Shown piece by piece: positions 1 to 5,219 of a stretch of DNA of 11,937 bases. Every line of letters starts with the position of its first letter. Within the stretch, counting starts at the first letter, position 1. The notes beneath the pieces are model-generated. The model did no database searches and was not told the origin of the DNA. It saw only the letters and a program-made list of their open reading frames with translations. Source of the stretch: an uncultured Actinomycetospora sp. (GTDB lineage: Bacteria; Actinomycetota; Actinomycetes; Mycobacteriales; Pseudonocardiaceae); NCBI GenBank assembly GCA_902805495.1, contig CADCTH010000572.1, positions 1 through 11,937 of the forward strand. The letters run 5' to 3'. A program made the translations under genes and the position numbers.

Positions 1-388
1 ACGGCTGCCCGTAACCCGGTTGGCCGTAACCCGGTTGGCTGTAACCCGGTTGGCCGTAGCCCGGCTGACCGTAACCCTGCTGGCCGTAACCCGGTTGGCC
101 GTATCCCTGCTGCCCGTAGGGCTGCTCCCCGTAGCCCGAGCCCCCGTAGTACGGCTGCGGGCCGGACTGCCCGTACCCGGGCTGGCCGTAGCCCTGCTGC
201 GGGCCGGTGCCGCCGTAGTAGGGCTGCGGGCCGGACTGCCCGTACTGGCCCTGCTGCCCGTACTGGCCCTGCTGCTGCCCACCCCACGCCGACGGGTCGG
301 CCTGCGGGCCGTACTGCGTGGGCTGCGAGCCGAACGACTCGTTGCGCTGGGGGTCCTCGGACCCGGAACCGCCGAAGGGGGAGGACAC
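1..388 (-). CDS. Gln/Gly/Tyr/Pro-repeat protein, N-terminal part (cut by window edge)
   Basis: The minus strand reads open from a GTG at 388 to the window edge, giving 129 residues with no stop. It starts MSSPFGGSGSEDPQRN and becomes strongly biased to Q, G, Y and P. A 12-residue block YGQSGPQPYYGG occurs twice (residues 49-60 and 72-83), and residues 95-129 are seven pentapeptides of the type GYGQP/GYGQQ. No membrane segment or catalytic motif lies in this part. In actinobacteria such N-terminal low-complexity tails often precede a membrane or small uncharacterised domain (for example DUF4190 or RDD types), but that domain would be off the window, so no function is assigned. The GTG was chosen because a TATGCT -10-like box ends 6 nt before it, as expected for a leaderless mRNA, and no good ribosome-binding site is present. 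The plus-strand reading of the same DNA is a repeat-driven shadow. Confidence 0.75.
   Translation of the reverse strand, partial: MSSPFGGSGSEDPQRNESFGSQPTQYGPQADPSAWGGQQQGQYGQQGQYGQSGPQPYYGGTGPQQGYGQPGYGQSGPQPYYGGSGYGEQPYGQQGYGQPGYGQQGYGQPGYGQPGYSQPGYGQPGYGQP
2..106 (-). repeat. 15-bp tandem coding repeat (GYGQP/GYGQQ)
   Basis: Seven tandem copies of a 15-bp unit (minus strand GGTTACGGCCAACCG-like) encode the pentapeptides GYGQP or GYGQQ, with one GYSQP variant. Copies nearest the window edge are almost identical at the DNA level (CAACCGGGTTAC), while those farther in differ mostly at third positions. This suggests recent expansion at the edge side. The array continues toward, and possibly beyond, the left edge. 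Confidence 0.85.
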
Positions 389-394
389 GGCGGC

Positions 395-400
395 AGCATA
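395..400 (-). promoter_or_regulatory. -10 box of a probable leaderless promoter
   Basis: The minus strand reads TATGCT, then 6 nt, then the GTG start at 388. A TANNNT hexamer 6-8 nt before the start codon puts transcription initiation at or next to the start codon, the usual arrangement of leaderless actinobacterial mRNAs. No convincing -35 box is seen 17-18 bp upstream. Confidence 0.4.
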
Positions 401-513
401 CGTTCCGGGGGCGACGCGAACGCCCCGCCCCGACGCCGCGACCGCTGGGCCGTCCGGGTGACGCGAGCTGTCGCGGGCACGAGGACCGGGCGAACCGGAC
501 GAGCCGGGCCCGG

Positions 514-855
514 TCACTCCCGCGCGTGGGCGCGCAGGCGCTCCGACCACGACATCGGGCGTGGTGGATCGCCCACGTCGGCGTAGGTGACACCGTCGAT
601 CTCGCGGACCGGGTGGACCCCCAGGACGTGCTGCGGGGAGGTGTCGCACGCCCCGGTGTCGAGGTCGAAGCGGTACCAGTGCCAGGGGCAGACGAGGACC
701 CGGTCCTCCCGCACCCAGCCCTGCTCGAGCGGCCCCCCGTTGTGCGGGCACCGCGCGTCGACGACCCGCAGGCCGTCGGGCAGGGCGAGCACGACGAACC
801 GCCGGCCGTCGTCGCTCTCGACGACGCCCGGCGCCTCGACGCGCACGAGGGTCAC
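514..855 (-). CDS. Rieske [2Fe-2S] ferredoxin
   Basis: This is a small soluble electron carrier of 113 residues that is essentially only a Rieske domain. The cluster ligands are plain: C36-P-H38 in CPHNGG and C56-P-W-H59 in CPWHWYRF, separated by 17 residues, which matches the family spacing C-X-H-X(15-17)-C-X2-H. Such proteins resemble BphF-type ferredoxins and the NirD small subunit. The GTG at 855 is taken as the start because it gives a normal-length Rieske protein, although its ribosome-binding site is weak (GGGAAG about 13 nt upstream). It lies 23 bp after the tautomerase gene and is probably co-transcribed. In this setting it may feed electrons to a ring-hydroxylating oxygenase encoded elsewhere, or keep the extradiol iron reduced, a job usually done by a plant-type XylT/DmpQ ferredoxin. 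Both roles are inferred. No matching reductase is in the window. Confidence 0.88.
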   Translation of the reverse strand: MTLVRVEAPGVVESDDGRRFVVLALPDGLRVVDARCPHNGGPLEQGWVREDRVLVCPWHWYRFDLDTGACDTSPQHVLGVHPVREIDGVTYADVGDPPRPMSWSERLRAHARE

Positions 856-878
856 CGGCGTCTCAGCGCTTCCCAGCC

Positions 879-1082
879 CTATCTCTGGCCGGACGCCCGG
901 AGCTCGGCCAGCGACTCGCCGCCGACGAACCAGTGCTCGGGCTCGCACTCGGTGACGACGACCCGCACGTTCCCGGGCGGCGCCCCGACCGCTCTGGACA
1001 CGGCGGCGGTCACCTCCTCCCCCAGCGCGGCGAGCTGCTCGGGGCTGCGGCCCCGGGCGAGGGTGATCTGCACGAGCGGCAC
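879..1082 (-). CDS. dmpI: 4-oxalocrotonate tautomerase (2-hydroxymuconate tautomerase)
   Basis: This 67-residue enzyme belongs to the 4-oxalocrotonate tautomerase family and interconverts the enol 2-hydroxymuconate and its keto form in the dehydrogenase branch of the meta-cleavage pathway. After removal of the initiator Met, the protein starts with the catalytic Pro1 (PLVQITLARGR). Arg11, Arg39 and an aromatic residue at 50 (Trp, in place of the usual Phe50) fall at exactly the positions known from the Pseudomonas enzyme. The length is close to the usual 62 residues. The GTG start is supported by GGAGG 6 nt upstream and by the need for Pro as residue 2. It follows the decarboxylase gene after a 54-bp gap filled mostly by a long hairpin, and precedes the Rieske ferredoxin gene by 23 bp. 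Confidence 0.93.
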   Translation of the reverse strand: MPLVQITLARGRSPEQLAALGEEVTAAVSRAVGAPPGNVRVVVTECEPEHWFVGGESLAELRASGQR

Positions 1083-1100
1083 GTCCGGCCTCCGTTCCGT

Positions 1101-1140
1101 GTGAGCACTTTCCGCCCCTACAGGGGCGGAAAGTGCTCAC
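1101..1140. repeat. Perfect 40-bp inverted repeat (intercistronic hairpin)
   Basis: The left arm GTGAGCACTTTCCGCCCCT (1101-1119) is repeated perfectly inverted at 1122-1140 around a central AC. As RNA this gives an 18-bp stem closed by a four-base loop. It contains the TGA of the decarboxylase gene (1137-1139) and ends about 10 bp before the ribosome-binding site of the tautomerase gene. There is no U-tract, but high-GC actinobacterial terminators often lack one. It may terminate or attenuate the minus-strand operon, or protect the upstream mRNA. It could also be one copy of a dispersed palindromic element. Confidence 0.85.
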
Positions 1141-1898
1141 GTACAGGCGAGCTCGACCGTCCCGAGGCGGTCGATCGAGACGGTCACGACGTCGCCGGGG
1201 GCGACGGGGGTGGCGGCGGTGAGGCCGCCGGACAGCACGACCTCGCCCGCGGCCAGGCCCTCGCCCGACGCGGCGAGGCGGCGCACCAGCCAGGCGACGG
1301 CCGCCGCCGGGTGGCCCAGCGACGCCGCCCCCGAGGCCGTGGCCACCAGCTGGCCGTTCTTCTCCAGCAGCACGCCGACCAGCCGCACGTCGATCCCCGC
1401 GGCGGGCACCGGGGTGCCGACGACGAAGCGGGCGGCCGAGGTGTTGTCGGCGACGACGTCGGCCATCGTGAAGCGGTAGTCGCGGAACCGGGAGTCGAGG
1501 ACCTCGATGCCCACCGCGAGCCCCGACGTCGCGGAGAGCACGTCGGCGGCGGTGACGTACTCGCCGGCGAGGTCGCGGCCCAGCACGAAGACGATCTCGG
1601 GCTCGGCGCGGGGCTGGATCAGCTCGCCGGTGCGCAGCGGCTCGCCGAGATCGAGGGCGCCGGTGCCGGGCAGGAACCCGTACACCGGGTCCGACACCCC
1701 GACCTGCGCCTGCTTGGCCCGCGACGTCACGCCGAGCTTCCACCCGACCCGCACGCCGGCCTGCTCGCGCAGCACGCGCTGCACGGCGTAGCCGGTCTCG
1801 AGGTCGAGGTCGGACACGTCGTCGGTCAGCGGCTCGATCGCGGTCCGTTCCGTGACGGCCTTGGTCAGCCGCGCCGCCAGCTCCTGCACGTCGGCCAT
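1137..1898 (-). CDS. dmpH: 4-oxalocrotonate decarboxylase
   Basis: This 253-residue protein belongs to the 2-keto-4-pentenoate hydratase/4-oxalocrotonate decarboxylase family. It would decarboxylate 2-oxo-3-hexenedioate to 2-hydroxypenta-2,4-dienoate, the substrate of the hydratase encoded just upstream. The divalent-metal ligands expected for the fold are present: E99 and E101 in AEPEIVFVLG and E132 in GIEVLDSRF. The stretch RFTMADVVADNTSAARFV (residues 142-159) is typical of the decarboxylase (DmpH/XylI) rather than the hydratase branch. The ATG at 1898 has a strong GGAGGAG 5 nt upstream and overlaps the hydratase stop by one base (TGATG), indicating translational coupling. The end of the gene runs into the 40-bp hairpin. 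Decarboxylase and hydratase normally form a complex, in keeping with their adjacency. Confidence 0.9.
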   Translation of the reverse strand: MADVQELAARLTKAVTERTAIEPLTDDVSDLDLETGYAVQRVLREQAGVRVGWKLGVTSRAKQAQVGVSDPVYGFLPGTGALDLGEPLRTGELIQPRAEPEIVFVLGRDLAGEYVTAADVLSATSGLAVGIEVLDSRFRDYRFTMADVVADNTSAARFVVGTPVPAAGIDVRLVGVLLEKNGQLVATASGAASLGHPAAAVAWLVRRLAASGEGLAAGEVVLSGGLTAATPVAPGDVVTVSIDRLGTVELACT

Positions 1899-2686
1899 CA
1901 GGACTCCTCCACGCGGATCGTCACCGGACCGAGCCGGTCGAACTCGGCGCGGAACACGTCGCCCGCGGCCAGCGGCACGGCGGCGTGCAGCGCGCCCGTC
2001 ATGATCAGGTGCCCGGGCTCGAGCGCCACCCCGACCTCGCCGAGCACGTTGGCCAGCCAGGCGACGACGGCGAGCGGGTCGCCCAGCGCGGCCGCCCCGG
2101 CGCCGGTGTCGACCAGCTCGCCGTTGCGCGTGAACGTCATCCCGATCAGCCGGGTGTCGAGCCCGGCGAGCGGGACGAGGCGCGACGACACCGCGACGGC
2201 GCCGTTGGAGGCCATGTCGGCGACGGTGTCGGCGAGCTTGATGCGCCAGTCGGCGATGCGGGAGTCGACGATCTCCATCGCCGCCGCGACCCCGGCCACC
2301 GCCGGCGCGACGTCGGTGGGCGTGACGCCCGGGCCCTGCAGCCGCGATCCGAGGACGAACACGATCTCGGCCTCGACCTTGGGTGCGATGAAGCGGGACA
2401 GCGGGATCGCGTCGCCGTCGCGGTAGACCGTGGACGCGAGGACGGGGCCGTGGTCGGGGGTGTCGATGCCGATCATCTTCTGCATCGCCGCCGACGTGAC
2501 GCCGACCTTGTGCCCCACCACCCGATCGCCGTCGGCGAGCAGCAGCGGCACCAGCTCCTGCTGGATCGCGTAGCCGTCGGCCATGCCGAGGTCGGGCTCC
2601 GCGTCGGTGAAGGGCGCGATCGGCACGCGGGTGCGGCGCGCCTCGTACAGCGCCCGCGCCTTCGCGGCCGCGTCGGTGACCGGCAC
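1898..2686 (-). CDS. dmpE: 2-hydroxypenta-2,4-dienoate (2-keto-4-pentenoate) hydratase
   Basis: This 262-residue protein is the hydratase partner of the decarboxylase and would add water to 2-hydroxypenta-2,4-dienoate to give 4-hydroxy-2-oxovalerate. The metal ligands match those known in E. coli MhpD (E106/E108/E139): here E105 and E107 in KVEAEIVFVLG and E138 in AAMEIVDSRI. K60 sits in the conserved GHKVGVTS segment. The usual ADNAS motif reads ADMAS, with Met158 in place of Asn, a small departure in an otherwise standard protein. The GTG start at 2686 directly abuts the IclR stop (TGA GTG) and has AAGGAG 6 nt upstream. The decarboxylase assignment could in principle be swapped with this one, but the LADTVADMASNG segment favours the hydratase. 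Confidence 0.9.
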   Translation of the reverse strand: MPVTDAAAKARALYEARRTRVPIAPFTDAEPDLGMADGYAIQQELVPLLLADGDRVVGHKVGVTSAAMQKMIGIDTPDHGPVLASTVYRDGDAIPLSRFIAPKVEAEIVFVLGSRLQGPGVTPTDVAPAVAGVAAAMEIVDSRIADWRIKLADTVADMASNGAVAVSSRLVPLAGLDTRLIGMTFTRNGELVDTGAGAAALGDPLAVVAWLANVLGEVGVALEPGHLIMTGALHAAVPLAAGDVFRAEFDRLGPVTIRVEES

Positions 2687-3478
2687 TCAGCTCTCCTTCT
2701 CGAGCAGGGGGGACTCCTCTGACCAGCCGAGACGCCGGGACACGGCCTCGCCGGCCTCGACGACGGTGCGCGCCAGGCGCTTGCGGTGCATGGCCCGGAA
2801 GCGGGTGACCGGGGCGCCGATCCCGATGGCGGCGACGACGGCGCCGCGGACGTCGCGGATCGGCGCGGCGAGCGACGCGATCCCGATCTCGCGCTCGTCG
2901 ACGGCGTCGGCCCAGCCGCGGGCGCGCACGGTGGCCAGCGCCCGGCGCAGCTCGTCGGGGTCGGTGAGCGTGTGCGGGGTGTGGCGGTGGAGGGCCGCGG
3001 TGGCGAGGAAGCGCTCGCGCACCGCCTCGGGCGCGAAGGCCAGGAGCACCTTGCCCGAGCTGGTGCAGTGCACGGGCACGCGCCGGCCGGTCTCGGTGAA
3101 CAGGCGCAGGGCGTGGGTGGACTCGAGCCGGTCGACGTAGACGACGTCGTGGCCGTCGAGCATCCCGACCTGCGCGGACTCCCCGGTCTCCTCCCGCAGG
3201 TGGGCGAGCACGGAGCCGGCGGCGGCGTGCAGGTCCATGTGGACGCGCACCGCCTCGCCCAGCTCGAACACCACGAGGCCCAGCCGGTAGCCGCCCGTCC
3301 CCGGGTCCTGCTCGACGAGCCCCTCGGCGGCCAGGGTGGTCAGCAACCGGTGCACCGCGCTCTTGCCCAGCCCCAGGCGCCGCGCGAGCTCCGAGACCCC
3401 CAGCGACTCCTCGCGCGTGAGGAACGCCTTGAGCAGCCGCGCGGCGTTGGTGACGGTCTGCAGCGGCGCATCGCTCAC
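2687..3478 (-). CDS. IclR-family transcriptional regulator (minus-strand operon)
   Basis: This is a cytoplasmic DNA-binding regulator of 263 residues, a normal IclR length. The N-terminal winged helix-turn-helix lies at about residues 6-70 (VTNAARLLKAF, then SELARRLGLGKSAVHRLLTTL, then the wing GGYRLGLVVFELG). The C-terminal effector domain has typical features such as VVYVDRLES, VPVHCTSSGKVLLAF and GIASLAAPIRD. IclR proteins commonly control aromatic catabolism and bind pathway acids or their precursors. The GTG start has CAGGAG 6 nt upstream and overlaps the stop of the preceding gene by 4 nt (GTGA). The stop touches the hydratase start, so it is part of the catabolic operon. It is the better candidate for binding the palindrome and GGAACGC repeats in the divergent control region, but that is inferred from position. 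Confidence 0.93.
   Translation of the reverse strand: MSDAPLQTVTNAARLLKAFLTREESLGVSELARRLGLGKSAVHRLLTTLAAEGLVEQDPGTGGYRLGLVVFELGEAVRVHMDLHAAAGSVLAHLREETGESAQVGMLDGHDVVYVDRLESTHALRLFTETGRRVPVHCTSSGKVLLAFAPEAVRERFLATAALHRHTPHTLTDPDELRRALATVRARGWADAVDEREIGIASLAAPIRDVRGAVVAAIGIGAPVTRFRAMHRKRLARTVVEAGEAVSRRLGWSEESPLLEKES
2693..2698 (-). promoter_or_regulatory. Strong ribosome-binding site for the hydratase
   Basis: The minus strand reads AAGGAG, then 6 nt, then the GTG start at 2686. It lies inside the last codons of the IclR gene and decides the hydratase start directly after the IclR stop. Confidence 0.75.
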
Positions 3479-4164
3479 GCCGGCTCCTGCGTGAACCCCG
3501 CCAGCAGCACCTTGCGCACGCCGTCGGGATCCGGCGTCGCTCCGGGGCGCAGCGAGGCGTCGACGGCCTCGCCGACCGCCGCGTCGTGCGGGCGGATGGC
3601 GCGGGCGAGCAGCACCTGCGCGCGCGGGAGACCCGCGACGGCGGCGCCCTCCATCTCGTCGACCAGCGCCTCGCGTCCGCGGGCCCGGTCGCGCAGGCGC
3701 TCGAAGTCGCGCGCCGCCGCGGAGTGCGCGCTGGCGAGCCCCGAGCCGACGTGGCCCGCGTGGTGCGCCGTGAGACCGGAGCCGGGCTGGGTGACGACGT
3801 GGTAGACGACCGTCGCGATGCCCAGCGCACCCCGGACCTGCTCCGACGCCGGCCCCTCGGACTCGTCGATGAGCCCCAGCGCCGGCACGACCACCGGGTC
3901 GTAGAACCGCAGCGTCCACTCCAGGCCCTCGAGCGTGCCCGAGAGCTCCACCTCCTGGCCGCGCGGCGGCCCGAGCGTCTCGGTGGTGGCGAGGACGTGC
4001 AGGTTGCGCGCGCCGACCGCGGCGACGGTGAACCGGCCGGCCGCCAGCAGCGGCAGCCGCCCCTGGACCGCGGGCGGGAACGTCGACGCCTGCTCGAGGT
4101 ACGCGCCGTGGATGCCCTCGACGTAGCCGGCGACCGCGCGCCGCATCGCCATCGGGTCCGCCAC
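3475..4164 (-). CDS. Uncharacterised protein leading the meta-cleavage operon
   Basis: This is a 229-residue soluble protein with no membrane segment or signal peptide. I do not recognise a characterised family. Visible landmarks are VEGIHGAYLEQASTFPP (about 15-31), ARNLHVLATTETLGPPRGQ (52-70), WTLRFYDPVVVPALG (83-97), a His-rich loop LTAHHAGHVGSG (131-142), and DEMEGAAVAGLPRAQVLLAR (169-188). The histidines H134, H135 and H138 with the acidic D169/E170/E172 could form a metal site, but this is speculation. Several starts are possible (TTG 4182, GTG 4173, GTG 4164). The GTG at 4164 is chosen because a perfect GGAGGT sits 7 nt upstream. It is the first gene after the divergent promoter and overlaps the IclR gene by 4 nt, so it is very probably expressed with the pathway. 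A pathway enzyme or a sensing or accessory role are all possible. Confidence 0.8.
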   Translation of the reverse strand: MADPMAMRRAVAGYVEGIHGAYLEQASTFPPAVQGRLPLLAAGRFTVAAVGARNLHVLATTETLGPPRGQEVELSGTLEGLEWTLRFYDPVVVPALGLIDESEGPASEQVRGALGIATVVYHVVTQPGSGLTAHHAGHVGSGLASAHSAAARDFERLRDRARGREALVDEMEGAAVAGLPRAQVLLARAIRPHDAAVGEAVDASLRPGATPDPDGVRKVLLAGFTQEPA

Positions 4165-4171
4165 GCCGACC

Positions 4172-4177
4172 ACCTCC
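4172..4177 (-). promoter_or_regulatory. Ribosome-binding site deciding the start at 4164
   Basis: The minus strand carries GGAGGT, 7 nt before GTG 4164. The alternative TTG at 4182 and GTG at 4173 lie upstream of or on this site and have no comparable signal. Confidence 0.7.
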
Positions 4178-4190
4178 GTCAACCCCCATC

Positions 4191-4207
4191 GTTCCGCACA
4201 TCGGAAC
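4191..4207. promoter_or_regulatory. Palindromic operator candidate (GTTCCG-N5-CGGAAC)
   Basis: This is a perfect 6-bp inverted repeat around CACAT, 17 bp overall, the size and symmetry expected for an IclR dimer site. Relative to the predicted minus-strand promoter it lies just downstream of the transcription start, a roadblock position. The right half CGGAAC recurs exactly 21 bp farther on (4223-4228), which is two helical turns. Confidence 0.55.
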
Positions 4208-4226
4208 GCACATGCTTCCTTGCGGA

Positions 4227-4256
4227 ACGCTAGGGCGGTTAGCGTCGCGGCGTCAA
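4227..4256 (-). promoter_or_regulatory. Promoter of the minus-strand catabolic operon
   Basis: The minus strand has TTGACG (4256-4251), an 18-bp spacer and TAGCGT (4232-4227), a good sigma-70/HrdB-type match for a high-GC actinobacterium. Transcription would begin near 4220, giving a leader of about 55 nt before GTG 4164. The GGAACGC repeat at 4224-4230 overlaps the -10 box, and the 17-bp palindrome follows the start point. Confidence 0.6.
4240..4245 (+). promoter_or_regulatory. -10 box of the dioxygenase operon
   Basis: TAGCGT on the plus strand puts the transcription start near 4252, about 37 nt before ATG 4290, whose ribosome-binding site GAGGGAG is at 4276-4282. The -35 region (TTCCTT at 4216-4221, 18-bp spacing) is poor and falls inside an inverted repeat, which would suit a promoter that needs an activator. 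The box lies within the minus-strand promoter, so the two promoters overlap. Confidence 0.45.
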
Positions 4257-4289
4257 GGAACGCCCGAGCCCGTCCGAGGGAGTGGCCGC

Positions 4290-5204
4290 ATGGGGATCCT
4301 GCGCCTGGCCCACGTCGACGTCCGCACGCCCGACCTGGACCTGTCGACCGCCTACTACACCGAGGTGATGGGCCTGCAGCAGGTGGCGCGCACCGAGGAC
4401 ACGGTCTACCTCAAGTGCTGGGACGAGGAGGACCACCACTCGCTGCGGATGCGCTACAACCCGCGGACGGGCCTGGTCTCCTTCACGTTCCGGGTCGAGC
4501 AGGAGGACGACCTCGCCGAGTTCGAGTCCAAGGTCGAGGCCTACGGCTGCCCGACGTCGCGGGTGAGCCGCGGCGGCGCGGTCGGCCAGGGCGAGTCGAT
4601 CCGCTTCGAGGTGCCGTCCGGCCAGATCATGGAGCTGGTCTGGGACATCGAGAAGACCGGCAACATCCTGGGCAAGCGCAACCCCTCGCCCGTCCCGCCG
4701 CCCGACCTGCCGGGCATCGCGCCGCCGCGCATGGACCACATGCTGGTCAACGCCGAGGAGGTCGCCGAGGCCGCGAGCTTCTTCATCGACGTGCTCGGCA
4801 TGCGGTTGACCGAGCAGGTCCTCGACGGCAACGGCCACCAGCTCGGCGTGTGGCTCGCGGGCAACACGCACTCGCCCCACGACATCGCCATCGTCAACGG
4901 CCCGAACGGCGCGCTGCACCACTGGGCGTACTGGCTCGACGACTGGGACCACGTGCGCAAGGCCGCCGACACGCTCGCCTACAACGGCGTGCAGATCGAC
5001 CAGGGCCCCACGCGCCACGGCGTCACGCGCGGCAACACCATCTACTTCTTCGACCCGCTCGGCATCCGCAACGAGGTCTTCACCGGCGGCTACTGGGTCG
5101 ACCCCGACACCGAGATCCTCACCTGGACCGAGGACAACTTCGGCAAGGGCCTCTTCTACTACGAGAACGTCATCAGCCAGCGGTTCCTGCGGATGCACAC
5201 GTAA
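4290..5204 (+). CDS. Extradiol (catechol 2,3-type) dioxygenase, first of a tandem pair
   Basis: This 304-residue two-domain vicinal-oxygen-chelate enzyme would cleave a catechol next to its two hydroxyls using Fe(II) and O2. Aligned by eye with XylE (307 residues), the ligands H153/H214/E265 correspond to H150 (RMDH), H211 (ALHH) and E262 (IRNEVF). The second-shell residues H199, H246 and Y255 correspond to H197 (SPHDIA), H243 (TRHG) and Y252 (TIYFFDP). All are present, so it should be active. The ATG at 4290 is chosen over an earlier ATG at 4212 because GAGGGAG lies 7 nt upstream, the length then matches XylE, and the longer version would place the -10 box inside the gene. It opens the plus-strand operon, 15 bp before its paralogue. 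The substrate (catechol or a substituted catechol) cannot be told from sequence. Confidence 0.92.
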   Translation: MGILRLAHVDVRTPDLDLSTAYYTEVMGLQQVARTEDTVYLKCWDEEDHHSLRMRYNPRTGLVSFTFRVEQEDDLAEFESKVEAYGCPTSRVSRGGAVGQGESIRFEVPSGQIMELVWDIEKTGNILGKRNPSPVPPPDLPGIAPPRMDHMLVNAEEVAEAASFFIDVLGMRLTEQVLDGNGHQLGVWLAGNTHSPHDIAIVNGPNGALHHWAYWLDDWDHVRKAADTLAYNGVQIDQGPTRHGVTRGNTIYFFDPLGIRNEVFTGGYWVDPDTEILTWTEDNFGKGLFYYENVISQRFLRMHT

Positions 5205-5219
5205 GGGGACTCGGACATC

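Larger units (their letters stand above)
4203..4263. repeat. Three GGAACGC direct repeats in the divergent control region
   Basis: GGAACGC occurs at 4203-4209, 4224-4230 and 4257-4263, with centres 21 and 33 bp apart, close to two and three helical turns. The first is the right half of the 17-bp palindrome. The second is part of a shorter inverted repeat TTCC-N4-GGAA (4216-4227). The third lies just upstream of the minus-strand -35 box. Repeated half-sites on one face of the helix suggest cooperative binding by a regulator of both operons. Confidence 0.5.

Noticed and set aside
2..118. Short regular repeats as a possible CRISPR array
   Set aside because: The unit is 15 bp with no spacers and translates in frame to pentapeptides, so it is a coding tandem repeat.
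20..586. Plus-strand open frame full of VTRLAVTRLAV repeats
   Set aside because: It is the antisense shadow of the 15-bp GYGQP repeat; the minus-strand frame has natural low-complexity protein composition, a start and a -10 box.
1899..3830. Long minus-strand open frame upstream of and fused to the decarboxylase
   Set aside because: It is Arg/Ala-rich out-of-frame reading across the hydratase and IclR genes; only the part from ATG 1898, with its ribosome-binding site and family match, is real.
4165..4182. TTG 4182 or GTG 4173 as start of the uncharacterised gene
   Set aside because: GGAGGT at 4177-4172 is correctly placed only for GTG 4164; choosing 4182 would put the ribosome-binding site inside the gene.
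4212..4289. ATG 4212 as start of the first dioxygenase
   Set aside because: It would lie upstream of the predicted transcription start, add 26 non-homologous residues compared with XylE, and ignore the GAGGGAG site before ATG 4290.
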